64,000 nt of DNA from an uncultured Burkholderiales bacterium. Its GTDB lineage: Bacteria; Pseudomonadota; Gammaproteobacteria; Burkholderiales; Burkholderiaceae_C. Positions within the stretch are counted from its first letter, which is position 1. Each line of letters begins with the position of its first letter. This document shows, in pieces, positions 20,679-31,989 of the stretch. Where the stretch lies: contig CAIJQQ010000002.1 in the NCBI GenBank assembly GCA_903822825.1, positions 1-64,000 on the forward strand, written 5' to 3'. The notes beneath the pieces were generated by a model that was not told the origin of the DNA, did not search any database, and was given only the letters and a program-made list of their open reading frames with translations. The position numbers were made by a program, and so were the translations under genes.

Positions 20679-22226
20679 GTGATTGCAAAGCACAAGTTTT
20701 CATTGGTTTTGTTCATGTTCAGCGCCTTGGCAGGGTGTTCGCTGTCGCCTTCATTGCACGAAAAATCTTCGGCAGTTGTTTCTCCAACTCATTTGACGCG
20801 GCCCGAGTCCTCATTGATTCAAGGTCGTCCGGCACAGTGGCGTGCCATCAATCGGCTCACCTACGGACCCACTCCCGAGGGACTCGTCAAGATTCAGGCC
20901 GCCAAAGACCCTCTGGATTGGGCTTTGGTGCAGCTCGATGCAGCGCGTGCAGCCAGCCGCCAACCTGCGCGCTTACCGGCTGATTTGGCAGACCTGGGCA
21001 GGCCGCTGCCTGCTTTGTTTGAAGGGGCCCGCCATGAGCGCGAGGCCCGTGCAAATGTTCCGCCTGGCACGGTACTGGAAGAGGCGCTGCCTGGTGACAA
21101 AAGGTTTGATTTTTCCGCGCCTGCGTCCGTCTATTTTTTCAACCGAACCCAGGTCAACAAAGCGATCGCTTGGCGTTTGGCCGCTTGCAGCAGCGATGAA
21201 GCAGAGCAAGCCTTGCTCGCTCGCATGACCGAGTTTTGGTTCAACCACTTCAATGTCCACCAGAACAAAGGGCCGGTACGACCGTTTGCGGGGCACTATG
21301 CCTTGCATGTGGCCAGAGCACATGCATTGGGCAAATTTGAAGACTTGGTACTGGCCAGTGCGCGCCACCCGGCGATGCTGTACTACTTGGATCAATGGCA
21401 AAGCGTGAGCCCTGCCTTGGCGCGTGGCAAGGGCAGTCAAAGAGGGTTGAATGAAAATTACGCGCGGGAGCTCATGGAGCTGCACACTCTGGGTGTGCAT
21501 GGCGGCTACACACAATCGGATGTGCGGGCCTTGGCCCATATCTTGACTGGTTGGACGGTGTCACCTCAGTCCGAGAGCGGTTTTGAATTTGTCGCCCGAA
21601 ATCACTCGCCCGGCCCTAAAACTTGGCTGACGCACACTTTGGGAGGCACGCCTGCAAATGCCGGTGTGGCAGAGGGTGAGCAGGCCATCCGCATCCTGTC
21701 TCGCCACCCGGCCACAGCGCGGCGTGTGTCCACCCGTCTGGCGCAATATTTTGTGGCAGACACACCACCGAAATCACTGATCGATGCCATGTCCAACATG
21801 TTCTTGCATACCGAAGGCGATATCTACCAGGTCATGCAGGTGATGATCCGCAGTGACGATTTCTGGCGACCAGAGTCGCGGCTTTACCGCACGCCATTCG
21901 ACTTTGCCTGTGCGGCATTGCGCACGCTGCAAGCGGGACAAAACCGAGGCGCTTGGTTGCAGGCACTCAATTACACGGCCGTGGCTGGGCAGCCGATTCA
22001 AAATTGGCAAACACCTGACGGTTATGCCTTGGATGCCGCCACGTGGCTGAGCCCAGAGGCCCTGACGCGCCGCATTGATTTCGCTTTGAACATAGCTCGC
22101 CAGTCACCGCCGAGAGAGGACTTGTATGCTTATCTCAGCCTAGCCACTGCGAAAACCATCCAGCTTCAACCCACTGCGCAACGGATGGGTTTGATGTTGG
22201 GCAGTCCGGAATTTCTCTACAAATAA
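20679..22226 (+). CDS. DUF1800-family lipoprotein
   Basis: The 515-residue protein belongs to the DUF1800 family. Its members are always found with DUF1501 proteins and their role is unknown. Residues 1-20 form a lipoprotein signal ending LAGC (Cys20), so it is probably membrane-anchored. Family features are RLTYGPTPEGL near the start, RMTEFWFNHFNVHQNKGPVR and NENYARELMELHTLGVHGGY. AHILTGWTVSP follows. The start is a GTG, chosen because it gives a complete signal peptide. The DUF1501 gene follows after 15 bases, so they form an operon. Confidence 0.85.
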   Translation: MIAKHKFSLVLFMFSALAGCSLSPSLHEKSSAVVSPTHLTRPESSLIQGRPAQWRAINRLTYGPTPEGLVKIQAAKDPLDWALVQLDAARAASRQPARLPADLADLGRPLPALFEGARHEREARANVPPGTVLEEALPGDKRFDFSAPASVYFFNRTQVNKAIAWRLAACSSDEAEQALLARMTEFWFNHFNVHQNKGPVRPFAGHYALHVARAHALGKFEDLVLASARHPAMLYYLDQWQSVSPALARGKGSQRGLNENYARELMELHTLGVHGGYTQSDVRALAHILTGWTVSPQSESGFEFVARNHSPGPKTWLTHTLGGTPANAGVAEGEQAIRILSRHPATARRVSTRLAQYFVADTPPKSLIDAMSNMFLHTEGDIYQVMQVMIRSDDFWRPESRLYRTPFDFACAALRTLQAGQNRGAWLQALNYTAVAGQPIQNWQTPDGYALDAATWLSPEALTRRIDFALNIARQSPPREDLYAYLSLATAKTIQLQPTAQRMGLMLGSPEFLYK

Positions 22227-22241
22227 ACGGAGCACACCGCC

Positions 22242-23477
22242 ATGAACATGTCCCGACGCAATGCCCTGGTGCAATGGGTTGGTGCCAGCGCCTGGGCCGC
22301 TGGCCCTGCGTGGGCGCAGACAGAGCGCATGCCGGAAGGCCGTTTGGTGTTTGTCTTTTTGCGCGGCGCATATGACGGTTTGTCCATGCTGGTGCCCTAC
22401 GCCGATCCTCATTACAAGGCCTTGAGGCCTCAGATTGCCATCCCTGCACCAGACGGCAGCCGCAGCAGCGCCTTGGACCTGGATGGGCGTTTCGGATTGC
22501 ACCCGGCTTGTGCGGATCTCTTGCCCTTGTGGCAACAAGGCGTTCTGGCGGCCATCCCCTGTGCCGGTTCGCCAGACCCGACGCGTTCGCATTTTGATGC
22601 CCAATACCATTGGGAGATCGGTCAACCCGGCCGCAGTTCTGCCGCCGATGGCTGGATCAATGGGGTGGGCGCCTTGTCATCCAAGCCCGCATTGGCTGCT
22701 GCACTGGGGGTAGGAGAGTCCAATCCGCGCATTTTGATGGGCCCACAGCGTGTGCAGTTGCTTGCCAGCGGTCAATCGGCCCTGCGTGCGGGTGCGCTCG
22801 CCAATGCACAAACCCGACAGGCCATGCAATCGCTGTATGCCTCGAATGCGCAACTGTCTGAAGCCTTGAGTCAGGGCGCTGACAGCCGCATGCAAACGGC
22901 CCAAATGCTTTCGGCGCCAGACATGGGTGCAAGCGAGCAGTCCATGGCGAACAATGGGGCAGGGGCCGCGCAGGGTCTGGCCTTGGACGCCAAGCATTTG
23001 GGCACCTTGATGAACAAAAACCGTGCATTGCGCTGTGGTTTTTTGTCTTCTGGTGGATGGGACACACACATCAACCAAGGTTCAGTGACTGGGGCATTGG
23101 CCAACAACTTGGGCCATCTGAGCCGAGCACTGATCGAGTTGCGCCGAGCTTTCAACGGGCCCCGTGATGTGGTGGTTGTGGCCAGTGAATTTGGCCGCAC
23201 CTGCGCCGAAAACGGCACCCGGGGCACTGACCACGGGCATGGCAACGTGATGTGGTTGATGGGTTCTGCCGTTCAGGGTGGACGCTGCCACGGCCGTTGG
23301 CAGGGTTTGGCTCCGGCGGTTTTGAACCAGAACCGTGATTTGCCCGTTCACCACGATTTCCGGGCTGTGTTGGCGCAAGCACTGGTGAAATCGCAAGGCT
23401 TGAACCCCACGCAAGTCGCTGCAGTTTTTCCAGGCTATGAATGGGATGCGGAAATGGATGGGCTTTTCAGGGCTTGA
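22242..23477 (+). CDS. DUF1501-family exported protein
   Basis: The 411-residue protein is of the DUF1501 family, related in fold to alkaline-phosphatase/sulfatase-like proteins. The N-terminus MNMSRRNALVQWVGASAWAA resembles a twin-arginine export signal cut near AWAQ (about residue 26). Conserved pieces are VFVFLRGAYDGLSMLVPYAD, GRFGLHPACADLLPL, SHFDAQYHWEIG and VVVASEFGRTCAENGTRGTD. These are typical for the family. It is paired with the DUF1800 lipoprotein upstream. The biochemical function is unknown; co-occurrence suggests a common periplasmic or surface role. Confidence 0.85.
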   Translation: MNMSRRNALVQWVGASAWAAGPAWAQTERMPEGRLVFVFLRGAYDGLSMLVPYADPHYKALRPQIAIPAPDGSRSSALDLDGRFGLHPACADLLPLWQQGVLAAIPCAGSPDPTRSHFDAQYHWEIGQPGRSSAADGWINGVGALSSKPALAAALGVGESNPRILMGPQRVQLLASGQSALRAGALANAQTRQAMQSLYASNAQLSEALSQGADSRMQTAQMLSAPDMGASEQSMANNGAGAAQGLALDAKHLGTLMNKNRALRCGFLSSGGWDTHINQGSVTGALANNLGHLSRALIELRRAFNGPRDVVVVASEFGRTCAENGTRGTDHGHGNVMWLMGSAVQGGRCHGRWQGLAPAVLNQNRDLPVHHDFRAVLAQALVKSQGLNPTQVAAVFPGYEWDAEMDGLFRA

Positions 23478-23511
23478 GGAACACATGTGCATGCTGGATG
23501 CCACCGAGAAT

Positions 23512-23850
23512 TCAGGTTTTTGCAGGCTGATATTCGCGAATCCTGTCCAGCGCATCCTGCATCGACTGGCGCGCTACGGCCATGTCAAAGTCGGTTTGCA
23601 GGCCCATCCAGAATTCAGCGCTGTTGCCAAAAAACTTGGCCAGCCGCAGCGCGGTGTCCACGGTGATGGCGCGTTTTTCGCGCACGATGTCGTTGATCCG
23701 AGGGGCCGGCACTTGCAGCGCCATGGACAGCGCGTGTGCCGTGAGTTGGTAGGGTGCTAAAAACTCTTCGCGCAGCACTTCGCCGGGATGAATGGGGCGC
23801 ATGCCGTTGGCGGGAACGAGGTAGTTTGGGGTGGCTTCTTCAACTTTCAT
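23512..23850 (-). CDS. higA: HigA-type helix-turn-helix antitoxin
   Basis: This 112-residue protein neutralises HigB and represses the operon. It has the HigA signature MRPIHPGEVLREEFL, followed by a helix-turn-helix region LSMALQVPAPRINDIVREKR and AKFFGNSAEFWMGLQ. I kept the upstream ATG at 23850 because AAAGGA precedes it at good spacing. The conserved domain starts 16 residues later. It follows higB after 11 bases, the toxin-first order typical of hig modules. It is convergent with the DUF1501 gene. Confidence 0.93.
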   Translation of the reverse strand: MKVEEATPNYLVPANGMRPIHPGEVLREEFLAPYQLTAHALSMALQVPAPRINDIVREKRAITVDTALRLAKFFGNSAEFWMGLQTDFDMAVARQSMQDALDRIREYQPAKT

Positions 23851-23861
23851 GGCAATTCCTT

Positions 23862-24140
23862 TCAGTGGTAGTCCACGATTTCGACATCGAACGCATGGCC
23901 GCTTTCAAAGCCAAAGCAAATTCGCCACTGGTCATTGATGCGGATGCTGTATTGACCCGTGCGATTGCCCTTGAGCGCTTCGAGCCGATTGTTCGGAGGG
24001 ATTCGCAAGTCATCCAGCCGTACCGATCGATGCAACATGGCCAGTTTGCGTTCGGCAACCGTTCGGATGTTGACGAAACGTGCCACCGATTGGCCTGAAA
24101 ACAAGGCCGATGTGTCTTTGCAGCGAAACGATTCGATCAT
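23862..24140 (-). CDS. higB: HigB-type mRNA interferase toxin (RelE superfamily)
   Basis: This 92-residue ribosome-dependent RNase is the toxin of the HigBA pair. The family start IESFRCKDTSALF is present. LDDLRIPPNNRLEALKGNRT and YSIRINDQWRICF are the typical core, and the C-terminal VEIVDYH is normal. I chose the ATG at 24140, which matches the usual MIxSF start. It lies only seven bases from a consensus -10 box, so the transcript may have almost no leader. The frame is open upstream through the promoter, but those codons do not look coding. Confidence 0.93.
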   Translation of the reverse strand: MIESFRCKDTSALFSGQSVARFVNIRTVAERKLAMLHRSVRLDDLRIPPNNRLEALKGNRTGQYSIRINDQWRICFGFESGHAFDVEIVDYH

Positions 24141-24147
24141 GCCGCCC

Positions 24148-24176
24148 ATCATATAACGCATGACGTTAAACGTCAA
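24148..24176 (-). promoter_or_regulatory. higBA promoter with embedded palindromic operator
   Basis: On the minus strand TTGACG (24171-24176) and TATGAT (24148-24153) are spaced by exactly 17 bases, a near-consensus sigma-70 promoter. A perfect 7-1-7 palindrome, TGACGTT-A-AACGTCA (24161-24175), covers the -35 box and spacer. This is the expected position for HigA autorepression. The predicted transcription start falls at or next to the higB ATG. Confidence 0.82.
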
Positions 24177-24228
24177 GAGCATTTGTGGCTCCAAGTGATG
24201 GGTGAGTCGCTGGTCTCTTACCCGGGTT

Positions 24229-24237
24229 TGGTACATT
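24229..24237 (+). promoter_or_regulatory. Putative extended -10 promoter of the PaiB-like gene
   Basis: TGGTACATT has the TGn extension plus a TACATT box and lies seven bases before the ATG at 24245. No -35 element is visible, and the implied transcript would be leaderless. Confidence 0.33.
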
Positions 24238-24244
24238 CATTGCC

Positions 24245-26235
<1,991 letters not shown>

Positions 26236-26250
26236 CGAAGTACACAGCCC

Positions 26251-27162
26251 ATGGCCCACATTTACATTTTTTCCCCTTCCAGCGCGGTGCGCGACAAAGT
26301 CGCTTTTCGACGCGGCATCAAGCGCCTGCAAGCCCAAGGGCACCGGGTCGAGGTAGATGAAGCGGCGCTGGTCAGCCACATGCGTTTTGCGGGCGACGAC
26401 GCCACACGCATCGCGGCCATCACCCGCGCTGCGACCAGCGGTGCAGATGTGGCGCTCATCTCCCGTGGCGGCTATGGGCTCACGCGCATCCTGCCCGCCT
26501 TGCCCTACAAACAGATCGCCAGAGCCATTGACGGCGGCATTCAGTTTGTGGGCCTGAGCGATTTCACGGCGTTCAACCAGGCGGTGTTCGCCAAGACCGG
26601 CCGCATCACTTGGCAAGGTCCTGCATTGGGGGAGGATTTTGGCCCCAAACAGGCGCCCGACGACATCATGCAGGCCTGTTTTGACGATCTGTTGCTGGAG
26701 CAAGGCGAAGGCACGGGCTGGCAGTTGCCCAAGCTTGAAGCCGAGCGCCGTGTGTTGGTGAAAGACGCGCCGCTTTGGGGCGGTAACCTGTCGGTGTTGG
26801 TTTCTTTGCTGGGCACACCATACTTTGCGCAAGTCAAAGGGGGTGTGCTGTTCCTCGAAGACGTGGGTGAACACCCCTACCGCGTCGAGCGCATGCTCAC
26901 GCAGCTGTTGCATGCGGGCGTCCTGGCCCAGCAAAAAGCGGTGCTGATCGGCCAGTTCAGCAACTACAAGCTGGTGCCCACGCACGACAAAGGCTTCAAG
27001 CTGGCCACCGTGGTCGAGTGGCTGCGCAGCCAGATCAAGGCCCCGGTGCTCACGGGCTTGCCCTTTGGTCATGTGGAGACCAAGGTGCTGCTGCCCGTTG
27101 GAGCCAAGGTGGACCTGGTCACCGAAGGGCGTGACGCGCTGATGGTTTGGGGCCACATTTGA
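26251..27162 (+). CDS. LD-carboxypeptidase, peptidase family S66
   Basis: This is a serine peptidase of the LdcA/MccF family, which trims murein tetrapeptides during cell-wall recycling or cleaves modified peptides. The 303 residues show RGGYGLTRILPALPY, the nucleophile segment GLSDFTAFN, and WGGNLSVLVSLLGTPYF. The acid segment LFLEDVGEHPYR and histidine segment GLPFGHV complete the Ser-Glu-His triad. There is no signal peptide, so it is cytoplasmic. It starts 15 bases after the tadA fusion and precedes a penicillin acylase-family gene by 54 bases. Confidence 0.9.
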   Translation: MAHIYIFSPSSAVRDKVAFRRGIKRLQAQGHRVEVDEAALVSHMRFAGDDATRIAAITRAATSGADVALISRGGYGLTRILPALPYKQIARAIDGGIQFVGLSDFTAFNQAVFAKTGRITWQGPALGEDFGPKQAPDDIMQACFDDLLLEQGEGTGWQLPKLEAERRVLVKDAPLWGGNLSVLVSLLGTPYFAQVKGGVLFLEDVGEHPYRVERMLTQLLHAGVLAQQKAVLIGQFSNYKLVPTHDKGFKLATVVEWLRSQIKAPVLTGLPFGHVETKVLLPVGAKVDLVTEGRDALMVWGHI

Positions 27163-27216
27163 GCCTTTGATCGCCACCTCGCTGTGGCGTGATTCATAAA
27201 AATCTGGAGAGAGACG

Positions 27217-29694
27217 ATGAAGTGGTTGGCACGCGCCGGGCTGGTGGCCCTGCTGGCTTTGTTGGTGTCGGGTGGTGTGTTGAATGTGGCCGCTTTGCGC
27301 AGCCTGCCGCAGCTCGATGGTCAGTTGAGCCTGAAAGGGCTGGGTGCCGAAGTCAAGGTCACCCGCGACGCGTCTGACGTCACACACATCGAGGCGGCCA
27401 GTGCTTTGGATGCTTGGCGCGCCATCGGCTTCATCCATGCGCAAGAGCGTGGTTGGCAACTGGAGTTCAACCGCCGACTGATGCGCGGTGAGTTGTCCGA
27501 AATTTTGGGAGCAGCCACACTGGACACGGACAAGTTGATGCGCACCTTGGGCATCATGCAGGCCGCGCGTGAGCAGCTCAAGGGTCTGTCCGAGCCGACG
27601 CGGGCGGCCTTGCAGGCTTACAGCGAGGGCATTGGCCAGGCCCATGCTGTGGGCGCCGCAGGCCGTTCGCCCGAGTTCCGCATTTTGGGCGTGAAGGCGG
27701 GTGGCCACTTGGGCATGCCCTGGACCCCTGAAGACTCGGTCGGCTGGGCGCTGATGATGGCGCTCGATCTGGGCGGCAACTGGGGCAACGAGTTCGCCCG
27801 CTTCAGCGCTTCGCAAGTCTTGAACCACGAGCAGCTCTGGGAATTGATGCCCGCCTATCCCGGTGAAGATCCTGCCACCTGGGTGAACTTGCCCAGCCTT
27901 TATGAACGGCTCGGCGCGCACGCCAACGTCCCCAAAACCGCACAAGCACAAGCTCGGCCAGCCAGCGCCATCGCGCAGTGGTCGCAAGACTGGGTGCGGG
28001 ACGCGGGCACCCTTGACGGCAAAGGCAGCAACAACTGGGTGGTGCCGGGCAGCCACACCGCGAGCGGCAAACCCCTGTTGGCCAACGATCCGCACTTGGC
28101 GCTCAGTGCCCCTGCCATTTGGTACTTTGCGCATCTGAAAGCCCCGTCGGGTGAGGTGGGCGGTGTGCAACACCCGGCGCTGGACGTGATGGGTGCCACC
28201 CTGCCTGGCATGCCCTTTGTGGTGTTGGGCCGCACGAAGGGGGTGGCCTGGGGTTTCACCAACACGGGGCCCGATGTGCAGGATTTGTACCTTGAAGAAA
28301 TCGATCCGGCCAACCCAGGTCAGTACCGAGTGCCTGAGGGCACTTCTGCGTTCAAGACCCGTCAGGAAGTCATTCAGGTCAAAGGGCAGGGCGCAGTGAA
28401 CATCACCGTGCGCAGCACCCGTCACGGCCCGGTGGTGAGCGATGTGCAACCCCAATACCAAGGGGTGCTCAATACCCAGCGCTACGCCATGGCCTTGCGT
28501 TGGGCAGCGCTCGAAACCGACAACCGCTCGATGGAGGCTGGCATGCAGGCGAATTGGGCCCAAACTGTGGCCGAGTTGCAGTCGGCTTTTGCCGTGCACC
28601 ACTCGCCCATGCAAAGCGTGGTGATGGCCGACACGCAAGGCCAAGTGGGTTTCAAGGCGGTAGGTAAAGTGCCCCTGCGGCATTCAGACAACGATTTGAA
28701 AGGCGTGGCCCCGGCCCCGGGCTGGTTGTCTCAATACGACTGGGCGGGTTGGTTGCCCTACGATCAGAACCCGACGCTGAGCCATGCGCAGATCGAACAA
28801 AAAGGTTGGCAGGCCACGGCCAACCAGAACATATTGCCTCCGGGCTACAAGCACTTCATTGGCTCGGACTGGACCACGCCCGAGCGCTTTGACCGCATCA
28901 CGCAGTTGCTCTCGGCGACCGACAAACACGACAGCGACAGCTTTGCCCGCATCCAGAACGATGTGGTGTCTTTGGGGGCCAAGGCGCTGCTGCCTCACGC
29001 ACTCAAGGCGCAGCCTTCGCACCGCTTGGGCGCTGAGGCACTGGACTTGCTCAAAAACTTTGATGGCCGCATGACCCAGGACACTTCAGCGGGTTTGATC
29101 CTCAACGTCTGGGCACATGAGTTGACAGTGGACATGCTCAGCCCAGCCTTGGGCGATGTGCGTTTCCAGTCCCTGTATGGCAAGCGGCATTTCAGGGCTG
29201 GCTTGATCGGCATCTTGGAGCGGCCTGACCCGTTTTGGTGTGGTGCACAAGGCTGCGATAAAGCGGTATCACTTGCCCTCGACAAAGCTTTGACCCGCAT
29301 CGAACGACTTCAAGGTGACCAGCCCTCGCAGTGGCGCTGGGCCGCCATGCACCCGGCCATCAGCAGCCACAGACCGTTTGGCAAGGTGCCTGTGCTCAAC
29401 CGTTTGTTCGACGAGCGAGTAGAAAGCGCAGGCGACATTTTCACCGTCAACGTGGGCCAGTACTGGGCCAACGACAAGACCGAGCCCTTTGCCAACCGCC
29501 ATGCCGCATCGCTTCGGGCCATCTACGATCTGGCGAATTTGGAGCAATCGCGCTTCGTTTACCAGACCGGGCAATCGGGCCACCCGGCCTCACCACGCAG
29601 CCGCAACATGGCGCCCTTGTGGGCGTCAGGCCAATATTTGCCCTTGCAAATGCAGCCGCGCCAGGTTCAGCACCAGTTGGTGTTGCAGCCTTGA
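27217..29694 (+). CDS. Penicillin acylase-family (Ntn-hydrolase) amidase
   Basis: This is a periplasmic amidase of the penicillin acylase/AHL acylase superfamily. The precursor is normally cut autocatalytically into alpha and beta chains. The 825-residue product starts with a hydrophobic signal/anchor (about 6-28). The alpha part includes GFIHAQERGWQLEFNRRLMR. The beta-chain start is GSNNWVVPGSHTASGKPLL with nucleophile Ser271, then ANDPHLALSAPAIWY. The family also includes acyl-homoserine lactone and cephalosporin acylases, so the substrate is open. It is convergent with the molybdopterin subunit gene 24 bases away. Confidence 0.9.
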   Translation: MKWLARAGLVALLALLVSGGVLNVAALRSLPQLDGQLSLKGLGAEVKVTRDASDVTHIEAASALDAWRAIGFIHAQERGWQLEFNRRLMRGELSEILGAATLDTDKLMRTLGIMQAAREQLKGLSEPTRAALQAYSEGIGQAHAVGAAGRSPEFRILGVKAGGHLGMPWTPEDSVGWALMMALDLGGNWGNEFARFSASQVLNHEQLWELMPAYPGEDPATWVNLPSLYERLGAHANVPKTAQAQARPASAIAQWSQDWVRDAGTLDGKGSNNWVVPGSHTASGKPLLANDPHLALSAPAIWYFAHLKAPSGEVGGVQHPALDVMGATLPGMPFVVLGRTKGVAWGFTNTGPDVQDLYLEEIDPANPGQYRVPEGTSAFKTRQEVIQVKGQGAVNITVRSTRHGPVVSDVQPQYQGVLNTQRYAMALRWAALETDNRSMEAGMQANWAQTVAELQSAFAVHHSPMQSVVMADTQGQVGFKAVGKVPLRHSDNDLKGVAPAPGWLSQYDWAGWLPYDQNPTLSHAQIEQKGWQATANQNILPPGYKHFIGSDWTTPERFDRITQLLSATDKHDSDSFARIQNDVVSLGAKALLPHALKAQPSHRLGAEALDLLKNFDGRMTQDTSAGLILNVWAHELTVDMLSPALGDVRFQSLYGKRHFRAGLIGILERPDPFWCGAQGCDKAVSLALDKALTRIERLQGDQPSQWRWAAMHPAISSHRPFGKVPVLNRLFDERVESAGDIFTVNVGQYWANDKTEPFANRHAASLRAIYDLANLEQSRFVYQTGQSGHPASPRSRNMAPLWASGQYLPLQMQPRQVQHQLVLQP

Positions 29695-29718
29695 CGTTGT
29701 ACTTGGCTGCGCAAGCGC

Positions 29719-31989
29719 TCAGGTGGTCATTTGCAGCGGCAAGCTGCGCAGGCGTTTGCCCGTCAAGGCAAAGAGCGCATTGGCCACAGCGGGTGCCACC
29801 GGGGGCAGGGCTGGCTCGCCCACGCCCTCGGGGTGGGCGGTGCTGGCCACGATGTGGGTTTCAACCTCTGGGCAGTCTGCGAAACGCAAAGCCGGGTAGT
29901 CGTTGAAGTTGGACTGCTTGACGCGCCCATTTTCAATGTCGATGCGGCCATAAAGCGCGGCCGACAATCCGTACACCACCGAACTTTCGACCTGCTGAGC
30001 AATCGTGTTGGGGTTGACCGCCAGGCCGCAGTCGATGGCGCACACCACGCGGTGCACGGTGATCTTGCCTTGTTCGTTCACGGACACTTCGGCCACCTGG
30101 GCCACCAATGAGCCAAAGGATTCGTGCAGGGCAATGCCCCGGGCTTTTCGCGAGCCATCGGGGGCAGGGGAGAGCGGCTTGCCCCAGCCTGCCTTGCTGG
30201 CTGCCAGTTCGAGCACTGCCTTTTGTCGGGGGTGTTGGGCCAGCAAGTCGAGACGGTATTGCAAAGGATCTGCCTTGGCAGCGTGGGCGCATTCGTCGAC
30301 AAAGCTTTCCTTGAAAAAGGCCTGGTGCGAATGCCCGACCGAGCGCCAGTAGCCAATCGGAACGGGCAACTCCACCGTCACATGGCCCACGCGCACGTTG
30401 GGGAACTCGTAAGCCACATCGTAGGAACCTTCGGAGGTGGTTTTGTCTGGCCCCATGCCGGGCATGCCCACGTTGCGCGGCAAAAAGTTGGGCGTGATCG
30501 CCTGGCCTGCCGAGACATTGCGCCATGCAGCGATGCGCCCTTGGGCGTCCAGACCGGCTTCGAACCGCGACACGCAAGCCGGGCGGTAAAAGTCGTGTTG
30601 GGTGTCTTCTTCGCGGCTCCACAGCACCTGCACCGGGCGGCCCTTGAAAGCTTTGGCAACTGTCGCGGCTTGCGCCACCACATCGACCTCGAGCCTGCGG
30701 CCAAAGCCGCCACCCAGGTAGGTCAAATGCATGTCGACCTGCTCGTCCTTGAGGCCCAGGGCCTTGGCCGCAGCTTGGCGGGCGAGACCGGGCACCTGCG
30801 TGGGCACCCACACGGTGGCTTTGTCCCCGTCAAACTGCACCGTGCAGTTCATGGGCTCCATGGTGGCGTGGGCCAAGCAGGGCGCGCTGTATTGGGCTTC
30901 GAGTTTGGTGTTCGCGCTGCTCAGTGCCTGCTGCACATCGCCGGTTTTCCAAAACCCGAAACCGTCGTCTTCTTGGGCGGCCTTCGCCAGTTGGGCTTGC
31001 ACACCGCTGCTGGAGATGCTCGCCATGGGGCCGTCGTCGTACGTCACCTTGAGCACTTGGAGCGCCTTGCGCGCCTGCCAATACTGCTCAGCCACCACGG
31101 CCACACCGCCGCTGCTGCCATGGGCCACAGGCAAAATCACCACGCCTTTCACGCCGGGCATGGCTTTGGCTTGCGTGTCATCCACTGTGTTGACCGTGCC
31201 ACCCAGCGCGGGCGACATGCTCACGGCCGCGTGCAGCATCCCAGGCAGCTTCACATCGAGCCCAAAAATGGCGGAACCATCGACCTTGGATGCGCTGTCG
31301 TTGCGCGGCATCGCCTTGCCAATGAGGGTGAATTCATTGGGCGATTTGAGTGTGAATTTCTCGGCGGGTTGCGGCTTGGGGCCCAGCCATTGGACTGCGT
31401 TCGCAAAGTTCGCAGTCTGGCCGCCTGGGCCTTTGAAAACGCCTTGATGGACGGTGATTTGATCGGCTGGCACGGACCACTGTTTGGCCACGGCCTGCAC
31501 CAAAGTGGCGCGGGTCACGGCAGCCGCTTCGCGCATGGGCAGCCACAGGTCCTTGGTGCTCGACGAGCCGCCCGTCATCATGATGCCCAACTGCCCCATG
31601 AGGCCCGACACCACCCAGCGTGCGCTGCGTGCCAGGGTGCCTTGGTCATCGGGCCGAAAAGGCAGTCCATCGGCCATGGCAGCGATGTTGCCGTAGACCT
31701 TGTCGACAGGGGCGTTTTCCGTTTTGATCTGATCCCAAGCGCAGTCCAGTTCTTCGGCGACGAGCATCATCAGACCCGTGTGAATGCCTTGGCCCATCTC
31801 GGCTTTGGAGAGCACGACGGTGACTGAGCCGTCGCTCCCGACTTTGACCCAGCCGTTGAGCGCCAGTTGACCTTGTTCCAAGGGCAGTTGGCCATTGCGC
31901 AGTTGTTGGCGGTTGGTGCTGCAGCCCACGGCGAATCCGCCAGCGGTCAGCGTGGCCGCGATCAGAAGGTAACGCCGATTGATTTTCAT
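29719..31989 (-). CDS. Xanthine dehydrogenase-family molybdopterin-binding subunit (isoquinoline 1-oxidoreductase beta-like)
   Basis: This is the molybdenum-cofactor catalytic subunit of a periplasmic or membrane-anchored hydroxylase/aldehyde oxidase like IorB. The 756 residues start with a lipoprotein-like signal (LTAGGFAVGC). Family markers are SKAEMGQGIHTGLMMLVAEEL, LGGGFGRRLEVDVVAQ, and GVGEPALPP with catalytic Glu725. The 2Fe-2S partner subunit (IorA-like, about 150 residues) that normally lies next to it is absent on both sides, so the gene is orphaned here. The gene is convergent with the penicillin acylase gene. An upstream non-coding stretch of 280 bases may hold its promoter. Confidence 0.88.
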   Translation of the reverse strand: MKINRRYLLIAATLTAGGFAVGCSTNRQQLRNGQLPLEQGQLALNGWVKVGSDGSVTVVLSKAEMGQGIHTGLMMLVAEELDCAWDQIKTENAPVDKVYGNIAAMADGLPFRPDDQGTLARSARWVVSGLMGQLGIMMTGGSSSTKDLWLPMREAAAVTRATLVQAVAKQWSVPADQITVHQGVFKGPGGQTANFANAVQWLGPKPQPAEKFTLKSPNEFTLIGKAMPRNDSASKVDGSAIFGLDVKLPGMLHAAVSMSPALGGTVNTVDDTQAKAMPGVKGVVILPVAHGSSGGVAVVAEQYWQARKALQVLKVTYDDGPMASISSSGVQAQLAKAAQEDDGFGFWKTGDVQQALSSANTKLEAQYSAPCLAHATMEPMNCTVQFDGDKATVWVPTQVPGLARQAAAKALGLKDEQVDMHLTYLGGGFGRRLEVDVVAQAATVAKAFKGRPVQVLWSREEDTQHDFYRPACVSRFEAGLDAQGRIAAWRNVSAGQAITPNFLPRNVGMPGMGPDKTTSEGSYDVAYEFPNVRVGHVTVELPVPIGYWRSVGHSHQAFFKESFVDECAHAAKADPLQYRLDLLAQHPRQKAVLELAASKAGWGKPLSPAPDGSRKARGIALHESFGSLVAQVAEVSVNEQGKITVHRVVCAIDCGLAVNPNTIAQQVESSVVYGLSAALYGRIDIENGRVKQSNFNDYPALRFADCPEVETHIVASTAHPEGVGEPALPPVAPAVANALFALTGKRLRSLPLQMTT

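Noticed and set aside
30124..31827. Plus-strand open frame of 567 codons opposite the molybdopterin subunit
   Set aside because: It has no domain or ribosome-binding context; the minus-strand protein has clear family motifs and the catalytic Glu.
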